A stretch of 64,000 nucleotides of DNA from Paenibacillus chondroitinus NBRC 15376 (GCF_004000765.1 NZ_BILW01000009.1:124001-188000); one strand, 5' to 3'. Positions 51,313-61,526 are shown, numbered from the stretch's first letter. Made by a program: numbers and translations. Notes: generated by a model from the sequence alone, not told the origin.

Positions 51313-52335
51313 TCAGACCTTAATTGCTGCGAGATCAAACGCTTCGGCCAGCAACTCAATCGTCCGCTGCCTCGTCTCAGGCAGGTAACCGCCGGCAACA
51401 ACCATGACTTCATCCACTTGGTAGCTGTCGGCCAAGTTCAGCATTTGTTCCCGAACTTGCCCTGGATCCCCGATAATCATCCGGGACCGGTTATCCCTTA
51501 CTCGCGTTTGATCCCAATCCGAGTAAACATAGTTTGCCGCTTCTTCAGGCGATTTCACTCCGGTGAACTCGCCTTTTTCCATTTGCAGAATACGCAAATC
51601 GATGGAACCGGCGAGTTCCTCCGCCTCTGCCTGCGTTTCGGCGCAGAGCACATAGATGCATACCGTCGCCTGCGGCACGACATTAAGCGCGGACGGTTTG
51701 AACGAGCTGCGGTAGCTTCGCACCGCATGTTGTCCGCCCGCGCCGTTAATGAAGTGCGCGAAGCAGAACGCTGCGCCCGCCTGCGAGGCGTACACCCCGC
51801 TCTGCCCCGTGGAGCCGAGCAGCCACACCTGGGGCACTCCAGCCACCATCGGGGTGGCGCGGATGCCCTCAAACACATGCCCGGGTTCCACCGAATCGGT
51901 GAGGAACCCGAGAAGATCTGTGACTTGCGCCGGGAACCGCTCAAGTCCTTCGAACAGATCGGCGCTGACTCCTCTCAGCGCTTTGGCCGTGTGAGGCGTG
52001 CCGCCCGGCGCACGCCCGATGCCAAGGTCGATACGCCCCGGATACAACGCTTCGAGCATCCGGAAGTTCTCGGCGACCTTGTAGGAGCTGTAATGCGGCA
52101 GCAGCACGCCGCCAGATCCGAGCCTGATGCGGCTTGTGCGCGCCGCTAAAGTCGATAGCAGCACCTCCGGAGAAGAGCCGGCGAGCCCTTGCGAGTTATG
52201 ATGCTCCGACACCCAGAATCTCGTGTAGCCCAGGCGGTCAGCCAACTGCGCCAGCTGAATCGTTTGCTGCAGCGCATCGCTATGCGTAAAACCGGAAGAA
52301 ACCGGTGATTGATCAAGAATACTTAGTTTCAGCAT
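51313..52335 (-). CDS. Luciferase-like flavin-dependent oxidoreductase (LLM class)
   Basis: A 340-residue TIM-barrel flavoprotein with the LLM hallmarks: N-terminal LSILDQSPVSSG, FWVSEHHNSQGLAGSSPEV, RIRLGSGGVLLPHYS, and GRIDLGIGRAPGG. It belongs to the group often annotated as alkanal monooxygenase-like, which uses FMNH2 or F420; Firmicutes members use flavin. I chose the ATG at 52335 (GAAGGG 7 nt upstream). It stands alone, so the substrate is unknown. A GC-rich middle (51600-52150) differs from the flanks but the frame is intact. Confidence 0.9.
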   Translation of the reverse strand: MLKLSILDQSPVSSGFTHSDALQQTIQLAQLADRLGYTRFWVSEHHNSQGLAGSSPEVLLSTLAARTSRIRLGSGGVLLPHYSSYKVAENFRMLEALYPGRIDLGIGRAPGGTPHTAKALRGVSADLFEGLERFPAQVTDLLGFLTDSVEPGHVFEGIRATPMVAGVPQVWLLGSTGQSGVYASQAGAAFCFAHFINGAGGQHAVRSYRSSFKPSALNVVPQATVCIYVLCAETQAEAEELAGSIDLRILQMEKGEFTGVKSPEEAANYVYSDWDQTRVRDNRSRMIIGDPGQVREQMLNLADSYQVDEVMVVAGGYLPETRQRTIELLAEAFDLAAIKV

Positions 52336-52404
52336 AGTCATCCCTTCTTTCTGAGTCATCTGCCGATGGATTAATTATACAACGTCCTGGAAGCAAAAGA
52401 AAAA

Positions 52405-52430
52405 GGACGAACCCCTGGAAGGCGTTGTCC
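52405..52430 (-). terminator. Probable terminator after the PAP2 gene
   Basis: GGACGAACCCC pairs with GG.GTTGTCC around TGGAA, followed by a T-rich run on the minus strand. It is 100 nt after the PAP2 stop. Confidence 0.6.
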
Positions 52431-52531
52431 CCGATGTGAACTATGTCTTTAGTGATCCTCTTACTTACTAAAAGTGTATGGCTTCGATATCATTTTATGC
52501 CTTACTTTTTTGTAAAAATACCTCATCTTGT

Positions 52532-53236
52532 CTATGCAGGATGGTTGTAGCCTGAACGATTTGACCGGTTCATTCCTTGCTGTACGCGAGCTTTACGATC
52601 TGTAATACGATGAATGGCCAGAATGCATCCACTCAGCGCGGCACCGCCTGCTGTGAATCCAGCCAGCACATCGCTGGGGTAATGAACGCCCAAATAAATT
52701 CGGCTTGCTCCAATGCACAGAACAAATACAACAGTCACAACCGGTACCAGCCATGCTGCCTTCCATCCGCTGCGCACATTGATCCATATCAAGTAGCCTA
52801 TCAATCCGTAAAATAAAATAGACACCATGGCATGGCCGCTGGGGAAGCTGAAACCTGTTTCCTCAATGAGCCACGGTCCCACTGGGCGTTCGCGTTCAAT
52901 TAATCCTTTAATCAGGATGTTAAGCCCCCACGTAGCCAGAACACCTATGAAAAGCACAAGCGTCTCCCATCTCTGTTTCCATTTAAACAATAAGATTGCA
53001 GCAACCACTACGAAAACGATGCTTTCTGCTTTTGCTTTTCCGAGCGTAGTAATAAAGATAACGACGGGCGTTAGCCCATCACTTCGAAGTGACTGAATAG
53101 CGCTGCTAATTCCTGCATCAAATGTTTGTAACCAACTGGACGATAGGCTCTGCCATAAGATAACAAAGCCAATTAGCAGCACGGATGCCGCCCCTAACCC
53201 CCAGACTAAATCCTTGTATAATGGTTTTCCCTGCAT
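52532..53236 (-). CDS. PAP2-family membrane phosphatase
   Basis: A 234-residue protein with six membrane helices and all three phosphatase motifs: KGLIERERP (residues about 110-118), FPSGHA, and SRIYLGVHYPSD. This is the lipid phosphate phosphatase fold, acting on the outer face of the membrane on undecaprenyl pyrophosphate, phosphatidylglycerol phosphate or phosphatidic acid. Sequence alone does not choose among them. It lies 40 nt after the TVP38-type gene on the same strand, so both may form one membrane-lipid unit. Confidence 0.92.
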   Translation of the reverse strand: MQGKPLYKDLVWGLGAASVLLIGFVILWQSLSSSWLQTFDAGISSAIQSLRSDGLTPVVIFITTLGKAKAESIVFVVVAAILLFKWKQRWETLVLFIGVLATWGLNILIKGLIERERPVGPWLIEETGFSFPSGHAMVSILFYGLIGYLIWINVRSGWKAAWLVPVVTVVFVLCIGASRIYLGVHYPSDVLAGFTAGGAALSGCILAIHRITDRKARVQQGMNRSNRSGYNHPA

Positions 53237-53276
53237 GCTGATTTCCCCTCTGACGATCCGTTAGATTTCCTTATTG

Positions 53277-53942
53277 TCAGGCCCGATCGCGAGCCCGTGC
53301 CGACTGTCTTCTTTTGAGCAGCAGCGGTATTAATGCAAATAGGATGTACATCCCGACGGCTGCATAGAATTTTCCAGATCCAATGTCTTGCAGTGATGCG
53401 CCAAACACGTTATAGACCACTGCTCCTGGAATTATACCAATGAGCGTCCCCCATGTGTAGTCCCAAAAACGAATTTTAGAAAGCCCAGCCCCGTAACTGA
53501 CACCGTCAAACGGAAAAAAGGGCATCAAGCGCATGTACAGCACGACCATGAACCCTTTCTCCTCGGCTTTCTGATCAAAAGATTGCAACTTCTTATTGCG
53601 TAAAATCCGTTGAAAGCCATTTCTGCCCCATTTTCGCGTGATATAAAAAGAAAGCATCGCACCGGCACCGGCTCCAATGATATCGTAGACCGTCCCCCAA
53701 AAAGCGCCAAACACATAACCCCCATACAGTGTCAACGGCGTTGCTGGAAACAGCACCAAAGGACGCAGCGTGTAAACAATAATGTATAATAGCCCGCCTA
53801 ACGGGCCTAAATGCCGCAGCCATTCCGTCACTCGACTTAAATCCAATCGAGCCCATACTCCGGTCCATTGTAGTACGAGCAAGCCCGCTCCAGCAGCCAG
53901 AAACCATCCCACTAATAACCAAAGCGACTTCGAACGCGCCAT
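53277..53942 (-). CDS. TVP38/TMEM64 (SNARE_assoc) family membrane protein
   Basis: A 221-residue protein with about five or six helices and the family core FPATPLTLYGGYVFGAFWGT plus GVSYGAGLSKIRFWDY. The family is related to DedA proteins, several of which translocate undecaprenyl phosphate or phospholipids. It is followed on the same strand by a PAP2 phosphatase, a pairing that would suit recycling of a lipid carrier. AAAGGAG precedes the ATG. Confidence 0.9.
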   Translation of the reverse strand: MARSKSLWLLVGWFLAAGAGLLVLQWTGVWARLDLSRVTEWLRHLGPLGGLLYIIVYTLRPLVLFPATPLTLYGGYVFGAFWGTVYDIIGAGAGAMLSFYITRKWGRNGFQRILRNKKLQSFDQKAEEKGFMVVLYMRLMPFFPFDGVSYGAGLSKIRFWDYTWGTLIGIIPGAVVYNVFGASLQDIGSGKFYAAVGMYILFALIPLLLKRRQSARARDRA

Positions 53943-54094
53943 GGGCTGTCTCCTTTCGGCACAGTCTTATTTGATTTCCATCTTACAAAACCGAAGGGGC
54001 AATATCAACAATTTGACGCTTTTGCTTATTGGCGGCTACAAGGCTTCGTAGTGTGGGGCTAAGAGGCTGGTTGAAATTGTTGTGCTAGGATAAA

Positions 54095-54270
54095 GGAACT
54101 GGAGGCCCCTATTCTATCAAATCCAGCCCATTTCCACGTTCATGCGGAACTACAAGGCCTTATTTGACCACCTAAGCCCGTTCTCTTTAAGGAAACGGAC
54201 AAATAGAGTCCCACAGTTCCTCTCCGCGCGAAATAGAGACTATTTCTATGAAATAGAGCCCTGTAGTTCC
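54095..54270. repeat. Four copies of a 20-bp intergenic repeat in mixed orientation
   Basis: Units resembling GGAACTACAGGGCTCTATTT occur forward at 54095-54114 and 54146-54165, and inverted at 54201-54220 and 54251-54270. The 54220-54251 interval also holds AAATAGAG copies. They fill the gap between the TVP38-type and SEC-C genes (53943-54384), which has no plausible gene. They can fold into hairpins and look like a dispersed repeat family, not a coding remnant. Confidence 0.65.
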
Positions 54271-54314
54271 CATCGCTGGCCAGGGAGGAACCACTCATGG
54301 CCCAACCCAATGCC

Positions 54315-54350
54315 AAAAAAACCGCCAAGACAAATGGTCTCGACGGTTTT
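54315..54350 (-). terminator. Terminator after the SEC-C protein gene
   Basis: On the transcript an 11-bp stem with two G-U pairs (AACCGTCGAGAC / GTCTTGGCGGTT) is followed by seven U. Confidence 0.8.
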
Positions 54351-54384
54351 CTCAATTATTTAGCAAGGTTGCTTCCGCAAATAC

Positions 54385-55548
54385 TTAACCCGCACAGCAC
54401 TTCTTAAACTTCTTACCGCTTCCGCACGGGCAAGGATCGTTCCTGCCTACTTTCGTGCGTGTTTTCATGTCAATGACATCTGCCATAGCAGGAGGTTGCT
54501 GGAGTACAGCAAGCGGTTTCGCAGGATATAACTCATTCGGCGAATACCCCTTGAGAATCCATTGCCTTGTCGTATTATTCAGAGCTGCAATGTGATTCAT
54601 AAAGCTCCTTGTAAGCTCTAAGTCATTGATTTCAAGATCTCGTTGAAGCGATTGAAGCAGAAAACCCGGCGTTGCTCCGTTGCGAATATGATCCACACAA
54701 TCCTCAACGATAATGTCTGCCTCTTCATACGAAATCGTATAGTTTTTGCGAATGAAGTCCACGAAAGCTTTGTACGCTGGAGTCCGATCCACAAAATCTT
54801 TCTCCCCAGCAGCCAGAAGCTGCTCTTTGGTGAAAGGATACAGGGAGACACTCAATCGGGACTCCTGCTCCTGCTGCACTTGTTTCGGGTTATTCAATAG
54901 AATATTATGGTAGCCTCTGGAGTCCGGGCTAATTTGCATATAGAAGACAAGCGAATCCTCTATAACAGCTGAGTACTCTTGCCAGTACACTTCCGTCCCC
55001 ATGTAGCTCTCAACGAGGTTATGCAGCTCTTCGAAACTGAGATGACCATAATAATACAAAAGGCCGTTCGTGAGCTTAATCCATTCCGCATTTCTTTGGA
55101 ACTTCTCGCGGAAGTATTTGTAGTCCAGCTTTTGAAAGCTTTCACGCACTTCCTTCGGCATGGCTATGACAGGTTTCCCATTGTGCCTGCCAAGGAAAAG
55201 CAGCCCTCGCTCCACATAATAAGAAATCTGCTCTACATCAATCAGCGTACTAGGGGCAACGCCGCCGCGCCCAGCAATTTGTTTCATAATTTGATAACGT
55301 TTATCATCGAATTTAAAAAATAAACTTGGCAGCGCGTTTGGAATATGCTCCACCAATGCCATAGCTAGATCCTGTTTCTTTAAAGTGCTTACCCCTTTAA
55401 TCTCCAAATTAGTCCGAATTTCCGTAAGATCGCCTTTCGTTAATCGAACAAGACAGTCAGCGAGTGAAAGCGGAATTGTAAGCTCGGGTCCAAACTCCTC
55501 CCCTACATAAGCCTCATTCTGTTTTTTTGCGCTCTTGCGCTTGTCCAT
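54385..55548 (-). CDS. SEC-C motif protein of unknown function
   Basis: A 387-residue soluble protein with a C-terminal SEC-C zinc motif (GRNDPCPCGSGKKFKKCC), like the tail of SecA, which binds zinc and can contact ribosomes or SecB. The N-terminal 330 residues read as an all-helical domain with Rho-N/SAP-like features (LTKGDLTEIRTNLEIKGVSTL). I start at the ATG at 55548, with GGAAAGG 9 nt upstream. It is monocistronic with its own terminator. Function unknown. Confidence 0.85.
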   Translation of the reverse strand: MDKRKSAKKQNEAYVGEEFGPELTIPLSLADCLVRLTKGDLTEIRTNLEIKGVSTLKKQDLAMALVEHIPNALPSLFFKFDDKRYQIMKQIAGRGGVAPSTLIDVEQISYYVERGLLFLGRHNGKPVIAMPKEVRESFQKLDYKYFREKFQRNAEWIKLTNGLLYYYGHLSFEELHNLVESYMGTEVYWQEYSAVIEDSLVFYMQISPDSRGYHNILLNNPKQVQQEQESRLSVSLYPFTKEQLLAAGEKDFVDRTPAYKAFVDFIRKNYTISYEEADIIVEDCVDHIRNGATPGFLLQSLQRDLEINDLELTRSFMNHIAALNNTTRQWILKGYSPNELYPAKPLAVLQQPPAMADVIDMKTRTKVGRNDPCPCGSGKKFKKCCAG

Positions 55549-55674
55549 TTTCTTCATCCTTTCCGAAAAGAAAAACATCTTCAACTTCTAATGACATCCT
55601 ACCATTGTACAATTTATCAGGCGTTTGGGATAGAGTTTCCCACTAGTTTCCATAAAAGTTAACGAATTAGCCAT

Positions 55675-55710
55675 AAAAAAAAGCACTTACCAACTTATCG
55701 GCAAGTGCCT
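55675..55710 (-). terminator. Terminator of the hut operon
   Basis: GCACTT..CC pairs with GG..AAGTGC, followed by eight T on the minus strand, 22 nt after the hutG stop. Confidence 0.8.
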
Positions 55711-55731
55711 TGCAAAACATTACTAACCCAG

Positions 55732-56700
55732 TTAAACCGGACGTGCTGCCAGTCCCGCCAGGAAGCTGAGCATGAACTGAACCGCCAAACGCGAGGTCAC
55801 ATTGCGGAGGTCCACAGTCGGATCAATGCAGACAAAATCCAGTCCCTGCACCTTCGGAAGCATTCCTAAGCGATAAAGGGCATCCATAGCATCCCATGGG
55901 TTCATCCCGCCGGTGCCGATGGCCGGGCAGCCCGGTGCATAAGCTTGGTCGATCACGTCAACATCAAAACTCACATACAGCACATCCGTATTTTTCCCGG
56001 CAAGTCCAATCGCTTCATCCAGCACGGCATCAATCCCCATACGTCTTACATCCCTTGAAGTATACACGTGTACGCCTTTGCTCTTCACGTAGTCATGATA
56101 TGGCTTAGAGTTCATGAACCCGCGGATTCCGATTTGCACGATGTCAGGCCCGTGAACCACACCGGACTCAAGGATGCCGCGAAACGGCGTACCATTCGTC
56201 ACCCCGCCATCCTCGAAGTTACGCACATCATGGTGCGCGTCAAAATGGATAATGCCCACCTTCTGGCCCGGATGGCGGTCAGCAAAGGCTTTGAGCGACG
56301 GACAGCTCGTCGAATGGTCGCCGCCAACCATAATCGGGATCAAGTTAGGCTGTTCCTTATACAGAGCCCGGAGACTCTCCTCGATACGCCGATGACATTC
56401 CGCGATGTCGGTCACATGCATCTGGATATCGCCGAAGTCACGGACGGCCAAATCCTGCAAGTCGACGCCATATTCCATCGAATAGGTCGTAAATGACTTA
56501 AACGCCGCGCGAACCGCGGCAGGGGTCGTCGAAGCGCCCGAGTGCGAGATCGACGACTTGGATAAAGGTACGCCGACAATCCCTGCAAGCAGCTCCTCAT
56601 GGCCGTCCCAAGGGCGGATCCACTGGGCGACTTTGGTTTCCATATGATCACGAAACGCAGCTTGATCGGGCGATTTCAAAAAAGGAATCTCACCACTCAT
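55732..56700 (-). CDS. hutG: Formimidoylglutamase
   Basis: A 322-residue arginase-fold enzyme with the manganese ligands in GGDHSTS, FDAHHDVR and FDVDVID. It hydrolyses N-formimidoyl-L-glutamate to glutamate and formamide, the last step of this histidine route. I start at the ATG at 56700: it overlaps the hutI stop by 4 nt and GGAGGAG lies upstream. A longer frame inside hutI has no site. Last gene of the operon. Confidence 0.95.
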   Translation of the reverse strand: MSGEIPFLKSPDQAAFRDHMETKVAQWIRPWDGHEELLAGIVGVPLSKSSISHSGASTTPAAVRAAFKSFTTYSMEYGVDLQDLAVRDFGDIQMHVTDIAECHRRIEESLRALYKEQPNLIPIMVGGDHSTSCPSLKAFADRHPGQKVGIIHFDAHHDVRNFEDGGVTNGTPFRGILESGVVHGPDIVQIGIRGFMNSKPYHDYVKSKGVHVYTSRDVRRMGIDAVLDEAIGLAGKNTDVLYVSFDVDVIDQAYAPGCPAIGTGGMNPWDAMDALYRLGMLPKVQGLDFVCIDPTVDLRNVTSRLAVQFMLSFLAGLAARPV

Positions 56701-57998
56701 AACGCTTTCTCCTCCTCTGTCGCCGCCACAAGCTGGCGGTTCCAAACGGCGGGTTTCCCGTTTTTTATCACACCATATGTGTGGTTGATCCCAAAATGAT
56801 ACGGGAGATAGGCCATATTAGGCGCATCGAAAATCGCTAGATCCGCGCGTTTGCCAACCTCGATCGATCCGATATCATCCCCGCGCCCCAGCGCATTCGC
56901 CGCGTTGATCGTGCAAGCGGTCAGAATTTCCTCCGGCGTCATTTTCAAATGGAGCGACGCCAGCATCATGATAAGCTGGATCGACTCCGTCGGACAGGAG
57001 CCGGGGTTATAGTCCGTGGACAGGGCTACCGGCAGATCGTACCTGTCGATCATGTCACGGGCACGCGCATGGGTGGCTAGACCGAGATTAAACGATGTGC
57101 CCGGCAGCAGCACCGGGATAACGCCGCTCTCGGCCAGAGCCGCGAGTCCCTTATCCGTTGCCGCCAGCAAATGCTCGGCGGATATCGCGCCTACCTCTCC
57201 CGCCAACTCGGCACCGCCGAGCGGAACGATTTCGTCCGCGTGAATCTTCGCACGCAGCCCCAGACGCTGCGCTGCCGTTAAAATGCGACGCGACTCCTCG
57301 ACAGAGAAAACGCCATCTTCGCAAAACACGTCGCAAAACTCCGCAAGGCCCTCTTCCGCTACTTTAGGCAGCATGTCGCTTACAATAGCATCGACGAACT
57401 CCTCGCGTCGCCCTTTATACTCCTCAGGCACCGCATGCGCCCCCATAAATGTGGATACAACATCAACAGCATGTGTCGCGTCCAAACGTTTGGCAACGCG
57501 CAGCTGTTTTAATTCCGCTTCTAGCGAGAGACCGTAGCCGCTCTTCGCTTCAACAGTTGTAACGCCATTCAGCAGCATTTCGTTGAGGCTGCGGCGCGCC
57601 TTCTCATACAACTCCTGCTCACTTGCTGCGCGTGTAGATCTGACGGTATGAAGAATGCCCCCTCCCTGCGCCAAAATGTCCAAATACGGGACACCCGACC
57701 GCTTTAGCGCCAGCTCATGCTCACGAGAACCCCCATGCACGAGATGGGTATGCGGATCAACGAGACCGGGCGTAACTAGCCGTCCGCCGATGTCCAGCTT
57801 CACCGCTACTTGGCTCCCTGCAAACTGGTCCTGAAACACGTTCGCCGGTCCCAACCAAGCAATTCTCCCCTGCCTAATGGCGATTACCGCATCCTTGATC
57901 TCACAGACCTCTTTCATGGACTCCCCGCAGCGCGGTCTATTTCCCTGCGGGGTCACCAAACTGCCTATACCGGTGAGGAGCAAATCAATTCGTTCCAT
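56697..57998 (-). CDS. hutI: Imidazolonepropionase
   Basis: A 433-residue amidohydrolase-fold enzyme that opens the imidazolone ring to give formimidoylglutamate. The metal site residues are seen in DPHTHLVHGGSRE (first HxH), KIHADEIVPLGGAEL, and ALSTDYNPG. Length is normal. It starts 11 nt after hutU and its stop overlaps the hutG start. Confidence 0.96.
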   Translation of the reverse strand: MERIDLLLTGIGSLVTPQGNRPRCGESMKEVCEIKDAVIAIRQGRIAWLGPANVFQDQFAGSQVAVKLDIGGRLVTPGLVDPHTHLVHGGSREHELALKRSGVPYLDILAQGGGILHTVRSTRAASEQELYEKARRSLNEMLLNGVTTVEAKSGYGLSLEAELKQLRVAKRLDATHAVDVVSTFMGAHAVPEEYKGRREEFVDAIVSDMLPKVAEEGLAEFCDVFCEDGVFSVEESRRILTAAQRLGLRAKIHADEIVPLGGAELAGEVGAISAEHLLAATDKGLAALAESGVIPVLLPGTSFNLGLATHARARDMIDRYDLPVALSTDYNPGSCPTESIQLIMMLASLHLKMTPEEILTACTINAANALGRGDDIGSIEVGKRADLAIFDAPNMAYLPYHFGINHTYGVIKNGKPAVWNRQLVAATEEEKAL

Positions 57999-58009
57999 CT
58001 TCGCTCCTC

Positions 58010-59683
58010 CTATTCCCGCTCGCGCATCGGAATGCGAATGCCGTGTTTCTCCGCCGTTTCGACCGCTTCGTCATACCCGGCATCCACATGGCGGATAACG
58101 CCCATGCCAGGGTCTGAGGTCAGTACACAACGCAGCCTCTCTGCCGCTGCTTCCGTTCCATCCGCCACCACGACCATGCCTGCGTGAAGCGAATAACCCA
58201 TGCCTACGCCACCGCCATGGTGAATAGAAACCCATGAGGCGCCTGCTGACGTATTGATTAACGCATTCAATATCGCCCAGTCGCCAACGGCATCAGAGCC
58301 GTCCTTCATCGCTTCCGTTTCCCGATTCGGCGAAGCGACGGAGCCGCAATCCAGATGATCGCGCCCGATAACAATCGGCGCCTTCAGCTCTCCGCTGCGG
58401 ACCATCTCGTTAAGCGCGAGCCCGAATGTCTCGCGCTCACCATAGCCCAGCCAGCAGATCCGCGCCGGCAGTCCTTGGAAGGCGACGCGTTCGCCCGCCA
58501 TTTTAATCCAACGATGCAAGTGGGTATTGTCCGGGAAAAGGCGCAGCACGAGCTCATCGGTTTTGCGAATGTCCTCCGGATCGCCGGAAAGCGCGGCCCA
58601 GCGGAACGGCCCTTTGCCTTCACAGAACAGCGGTCGGATATACGCAGGAACAAAGCCAGGGAAATCGAAAGCATTCGCGACGCCTTGGTCGAACGCAACC
58701 TGACGAATGTTGTTGCCATAGTCGAATACAATGGAACCCATCTTTTGCAGATCAAGCATCGCTTGCACATGCACGGCCATGCTGCTTTTGGAAAGCTGCA
58801 CATACGTTTCCGGGTCGCGCTGCCGGAGTTCGGCCGCTTCCTCCAGCGTCATCCCGGACGGAATATATCCGACAAGCGGGTCATGTGCCGAAGTCTGATC
58901 CGTTACAAAATGCGGTTTAATCCCGCGCCGCACAAATGCCGGATACACCTCAGACGCATTGCCCAGAAGTCCGATGGCGAGCGGCTTCCCGGCTGCCATC
59001 GCTTTCTCGGCGAGGAGAAGCGCTTCATCCAATGTTTCTGCTAAAACATCGCAATAGCGGGTTTGAATGCGGCGCTCGATTCGCGTGCGATCGACTTCCA
59101 CGGCGATGACGACGCCCTCATTCATCGTGACAGCCAAGGGCTGTGCGCCGCCCATGCCACCAAGGCCTGCTGTCAGGGTCAGCGTACCTTGCAGCGTACC
59201 TCCTGCATGCTGTCTGGCCGCTTCAGCGAAAGTTTCGTAGGTACCTTGCAGAATGCCCTGCGTACCGATGTAAATCCAGCTGCCCGCCGTCATTTGGCCG
59301 TACATCATCAGGCCCTTCGCTTCCAGCTCGCGGAAATGCTCCCAATTGGCCCATTTGGGCACGAGCACCGAGTTGGACAGCAGGACACGGGGTGCCCGCT
59401 CATGCGTTTTGAAAACACCTACCGGCTTACCCGATTGGATGAGCAAGGTTTCATCGTTGTCCAACCGTTGGAGCTCACGAACGATAGCGTCAAACGCGGG
59501 CCAATTTCGTGCTGCTTTGCCGATACCGCCATAAACCACAAGATCCTCCGGGCGCTCTGCGACCTCAGGGTCCAAATTATTCATCAACATGCGCATCGCC
59601 GCTTCCTGCACCCAGCCTCTGCAGGATAAGTCTGTGCCCCGAGGGGCGCGGATTACTCTTTTTCCGTGGTTAGCATTCGTCAT
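58010..59683 (-). CDS. hutU: Urocanate hydratase
   Basis: A 557-residue NAD-dependent urocanase that converts urocanate to imidazolone propionate. Family segments are present throughout, such as [34 protein letters not shown] and the catalytic-Cys region [22 protein letters not shown] precedes the ATG. The gene lies 20 nt after hutH. The GC-rich sequence produces long shadow frames on the other strand. Confidence 0.97.
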   Translation of the reverse strand: MTNANHGKRVIRAPRGTDLSCRGWVQEAAMRMLMNNLDPEVAERPEDLVVYGGIGKAARNWPAFDAIVRELQRLDNDETLLIQSGKPVGVFKTHERAPRVLLSNSVLVPKWANWEHFRELEAKGLMMYGQMTAGSWIYIGTQGILQGTYETFAEAARQHAGGTLQGTLTLTAGLGGMGGAQPLAVTMNEGVVIAVEVDRTRIERRIQTRYCDVLAETLDEALLLAEKAMAAGKPLAIGLLGNASEVYPAFVRRGIKPHFVTDQTSAHDPLVGYIPSGMTLEEAAELRQRDPETYVQLSKSSMAVHVQAMLDLQKMGSIVFDYGNNIRQVAFDQGVANAFDFPGFVPAYIRPLFCEGKGPFRWAALSGDPEDIRKTDELVLRLFPDNTHLHRWIKMAGERVAFQGLPARICWLGYGERETFGLALNEMVRSGELKAPIVIGRDHLDCGSVASPNRETEAMKDGSDAVGDWAILNALINTSAGASWVSIHHGGGVGMGYSLHAGMVVVADGTEAAAERLRCVLTSDPGMGVIRHVDAGYDEAVETAEKHGIRIPMRERE

Positions 59684-59703
59684 ATCAGCATCTCCTTTGG
59701 ATT

Positions 59704-61281
59704 TTAAAATAACGAACCTGTAACTGCCTCAACGGCTCGCAGCCATTTGCCTTCCAGCAGCGCAGCAGCTACTTCCTCAATCTCATGAGAGGTGGAACGA
59801 TCTTCAATCACGGGCGGGACGACCGCTCGCAGATTGTCGTACAGCACGCGAGTGGCCGGCGCAAGACCTTCGCTACCAAGGAACTCGGCGGCTTCAGCTG
59901 CACAGATCAGTTCGATCGCCAGCACCTTCGACACATTGTCGATCACTTGGGCCGTATGGCGCGCTGCCGTGGTCCCCATCGACACATGATCCTCCTGATT
60001 CGCCGAAGACGGGATGGAATCTACGCTGGAAGGGTGAGCCAGCACTTTATTCTCCGACACAAGCGATGCGCTGACATACTGAGTAATCATCATGCCGGAG
60101 CCGACACCAGGGTTATGACTGAGAAAAGCAGGCAGTCCGCCGGATAACGCCGGATTCACCAGCCGCTCCGTGCGGCGTTCTGAAATGTTCGCAAGCTCGC
60201 TCATGCCGATTTTCAGAAAATCCATCGCAAAAGCAATCGGCTGCCCGTGGAAATTGCCTCCCGAGATGACAAGTCCTTTATCCACGAATAGTAAAGGATT
60301 ATCTGTCGCTGAATTAATCTCTATGGCGATCTTGTCTCCCGCATAACCAAGAACTTGGCGCGTCGCACCATGTACCTGCGGCAAGCAGCGCAAGGAATAG
60401 GCGTCCTGCACGCGAATCTCGCCCTGGCGTGTCGTCAGCTTGCTGCCCTGCAGCAGCGTGCGCAGGTTACCCGCTACCCCGATCTGCTCCGGGTAAGGAC
60501 GAACGCGCTGCACTTCATCGGCATAAGCGTCCGGGATGCCTCGCAAGCACTCCACCGTCATCGCCGCGATGACATCCGCGATCCGTGCGAGGCGCTCCGC
60601 TTTGACGAACGCCAACGTGCCGATCGAGGCCATAATCTGCGTGCCGTTGATCAAGGCAAGCCCTTCTTTCGCCTGAAGCGTAATCGGCTTCAGGCCTGCT
60701 TTGGCAAGCGCCAGAGCGCCCGGCAGGCGCTGCCCTTGGTAGATGGCCTCGCCTTCGCCCATCAGCACGAGCGCCAGATGAGACAGCGGCGCCAAGTCCC
60801 CGCTTGCGCCAAGCGAGCCCTGCTCCGGCACAATAGGATGCACGCCGCCATTGATGCAATCGACCAGCAGCTGGAGCGTTTCCGGCCGGATGCCGGAGTG
60901 CCCTTTGGCCAGGGCGTTTGCGCGCAGCAGCATCAACGCCCGCACGGTTGGTTCCGGCAGCGGCCTGCCTACCGCGCAAGCATGGCTGCGGATCAGATTG
61001 AGCTGCAGCTGTACCGCGTCCTGCGGGGAAATGCGTACGTCGCTGAATTTCCCGAAACCCGTCGTGACGCCATACACCACTTGGCCTGTCGCGACAAGCT
61101 CCTCCACCATAACGCGGCACTTCACCACGCGTTTCATCGCTTCTTCCTCCAGTGCCACAGGCACCCCTTCGTAAGCAACCGCTGCCACTAATGCCGGCGT
61201 CAACTGCTCACCATCTAATTTCACCGGAGGTTGGCCTCCTCCGTCATCTTGTTGCAGCTTCTCTTCATATATCATCGCCAT
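59704..61281 (-). CDS. hutH: Histidine ammonia-lyase
   Basis: A 525-residue lyase that removes ammonia from histidine to give urocanate. The self-forming MIO cofactor triad Ala159-Ser160-Gly161 is in [14 protein letters not shown], and [12 protein letters not shown] and the [12 protein letters not shown] segment are also typical. It has an N-terminal extension of about 18 residues ([10 protein letters not shown]) relative to the Bacillus enzyme. AAAGGGG lies 11 nt before the ATG. It is the first gene of hutH-U-I-G. No hutP, hutM or regulator gene is adjacent. Confidence 0.97.
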   Translation of the reverse strand: MAMIYEEKLQQDDGGGQPPVKLDGEQLTPALVAAVAYEGVPVALEEEAMKRVVKCRVMVEELVATGQVVYGVTTGFGKFSDVRISPQDAVQLQLNLIRSHACAVGRPLPEPTVRALMLLRANALAKGHSGIRPETLQLLVDCINGGVHPIVPEQGSLGASGDLAPLSHLALVLMGEGEAIYQGQRLPGALALAKAGLKPITLQAKEGLALINGTQIMASIGTLAFVKAERLARIADVIAAMTVECLRGIPDAYADEVQRVRPYPEQIGVAGNLRTLLQGSKLTTRQGEIRVQDAYSLRCLPQVHGATRQVLGYAGDKIAIEINSATDNPLLFVDKGLVISGGNFHGQPIAFAMDFLKIGMSELANISERRTERLVNPALSGGLPAFLSHNPGVGSGMMITQYVSASLVSENKVLAHPSSVDSIPSSANQEDHVSMGTTAARHTAQVIDNVSKVLAIELICAAEAAEFLGSEGLAPATRVLYDNLRAVVPPVIEDRSTSHEIEEVAAALLEGKWLRAVEAVTGSLF

Positions 61282-61310
61282 GTCTATTCAGACCCCTTTC
61301 TCGCTTTAAT

Positions 61311-61355
61311 AAAAGAAAGGGACCGTACGGAAGATGTTCTCTTCCATACGGTCCC
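61311..61355 (-). promoter_or_regulatory. Attenuator-like terminator hairpin in the hutH leader
   Basis: On the transcript, a 16-bp stem (GGGACCGTATGGAAGA / TCTTCCGTACGGTCCC, one G-U pair) with a 5-nt loop is followed by UUUCUUUU. It lies only 30 nt before the hutH start and well after the previous gene's own terminator, so it must be read through for hut expression. This fits control by antitermination, as HutP does in Bacillus subtilis. Confidence 0.7.
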
Positions 61356-61471
61356 ATTTTAAAAAAGAGGGTTTTATGCGATTGTCCGGTATCCTGCTTC
61401 AGCCGATCCCTCATCGCGCTCACTCACTTTTGAATTATTTTGTTGTTATGCCTTTTGTTATACCTTCCCTT

Positions 61472-61501
61472 ATTGTCACACGGGGGTTCGCGGACTGTCA
61501 A
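61472..61501 (-). promoter_or_regulatory. Candidate hut promoter
   Basis: On the minus strand TTGACA (61496-61501), an 18-bp spacer and GACAAT (61472-61477) lie about 190 nt upstream of hutH and give a leader of about 110 nt before the hairpin. Confidence 0.4.
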
Positions 61502-61526
61502 TATGGCTTATCGCCCAAAAACTACA

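Noticed and set aside
53943-54384. A possible small gene at 54142-54363
   Set aside because: It is made from the intergenic repeat units and has no ribosome site or recognisable product.
58355-61191. Plus-strand ORFs of 229-278 codons opposite hutU and hutH
   Set aside because: Antisense shadows of GC-rich hut genes, with no start signals or protein similarity.
61275-61430. A possible leader peptide ORF in the hutH 5' region
   Set aside because: It starts at an ATG near 61424 but lacks a convincing ribosome site, is not rich in His codons and runs through the terminator into hutH, so a His-codon attenuator is unlikely.
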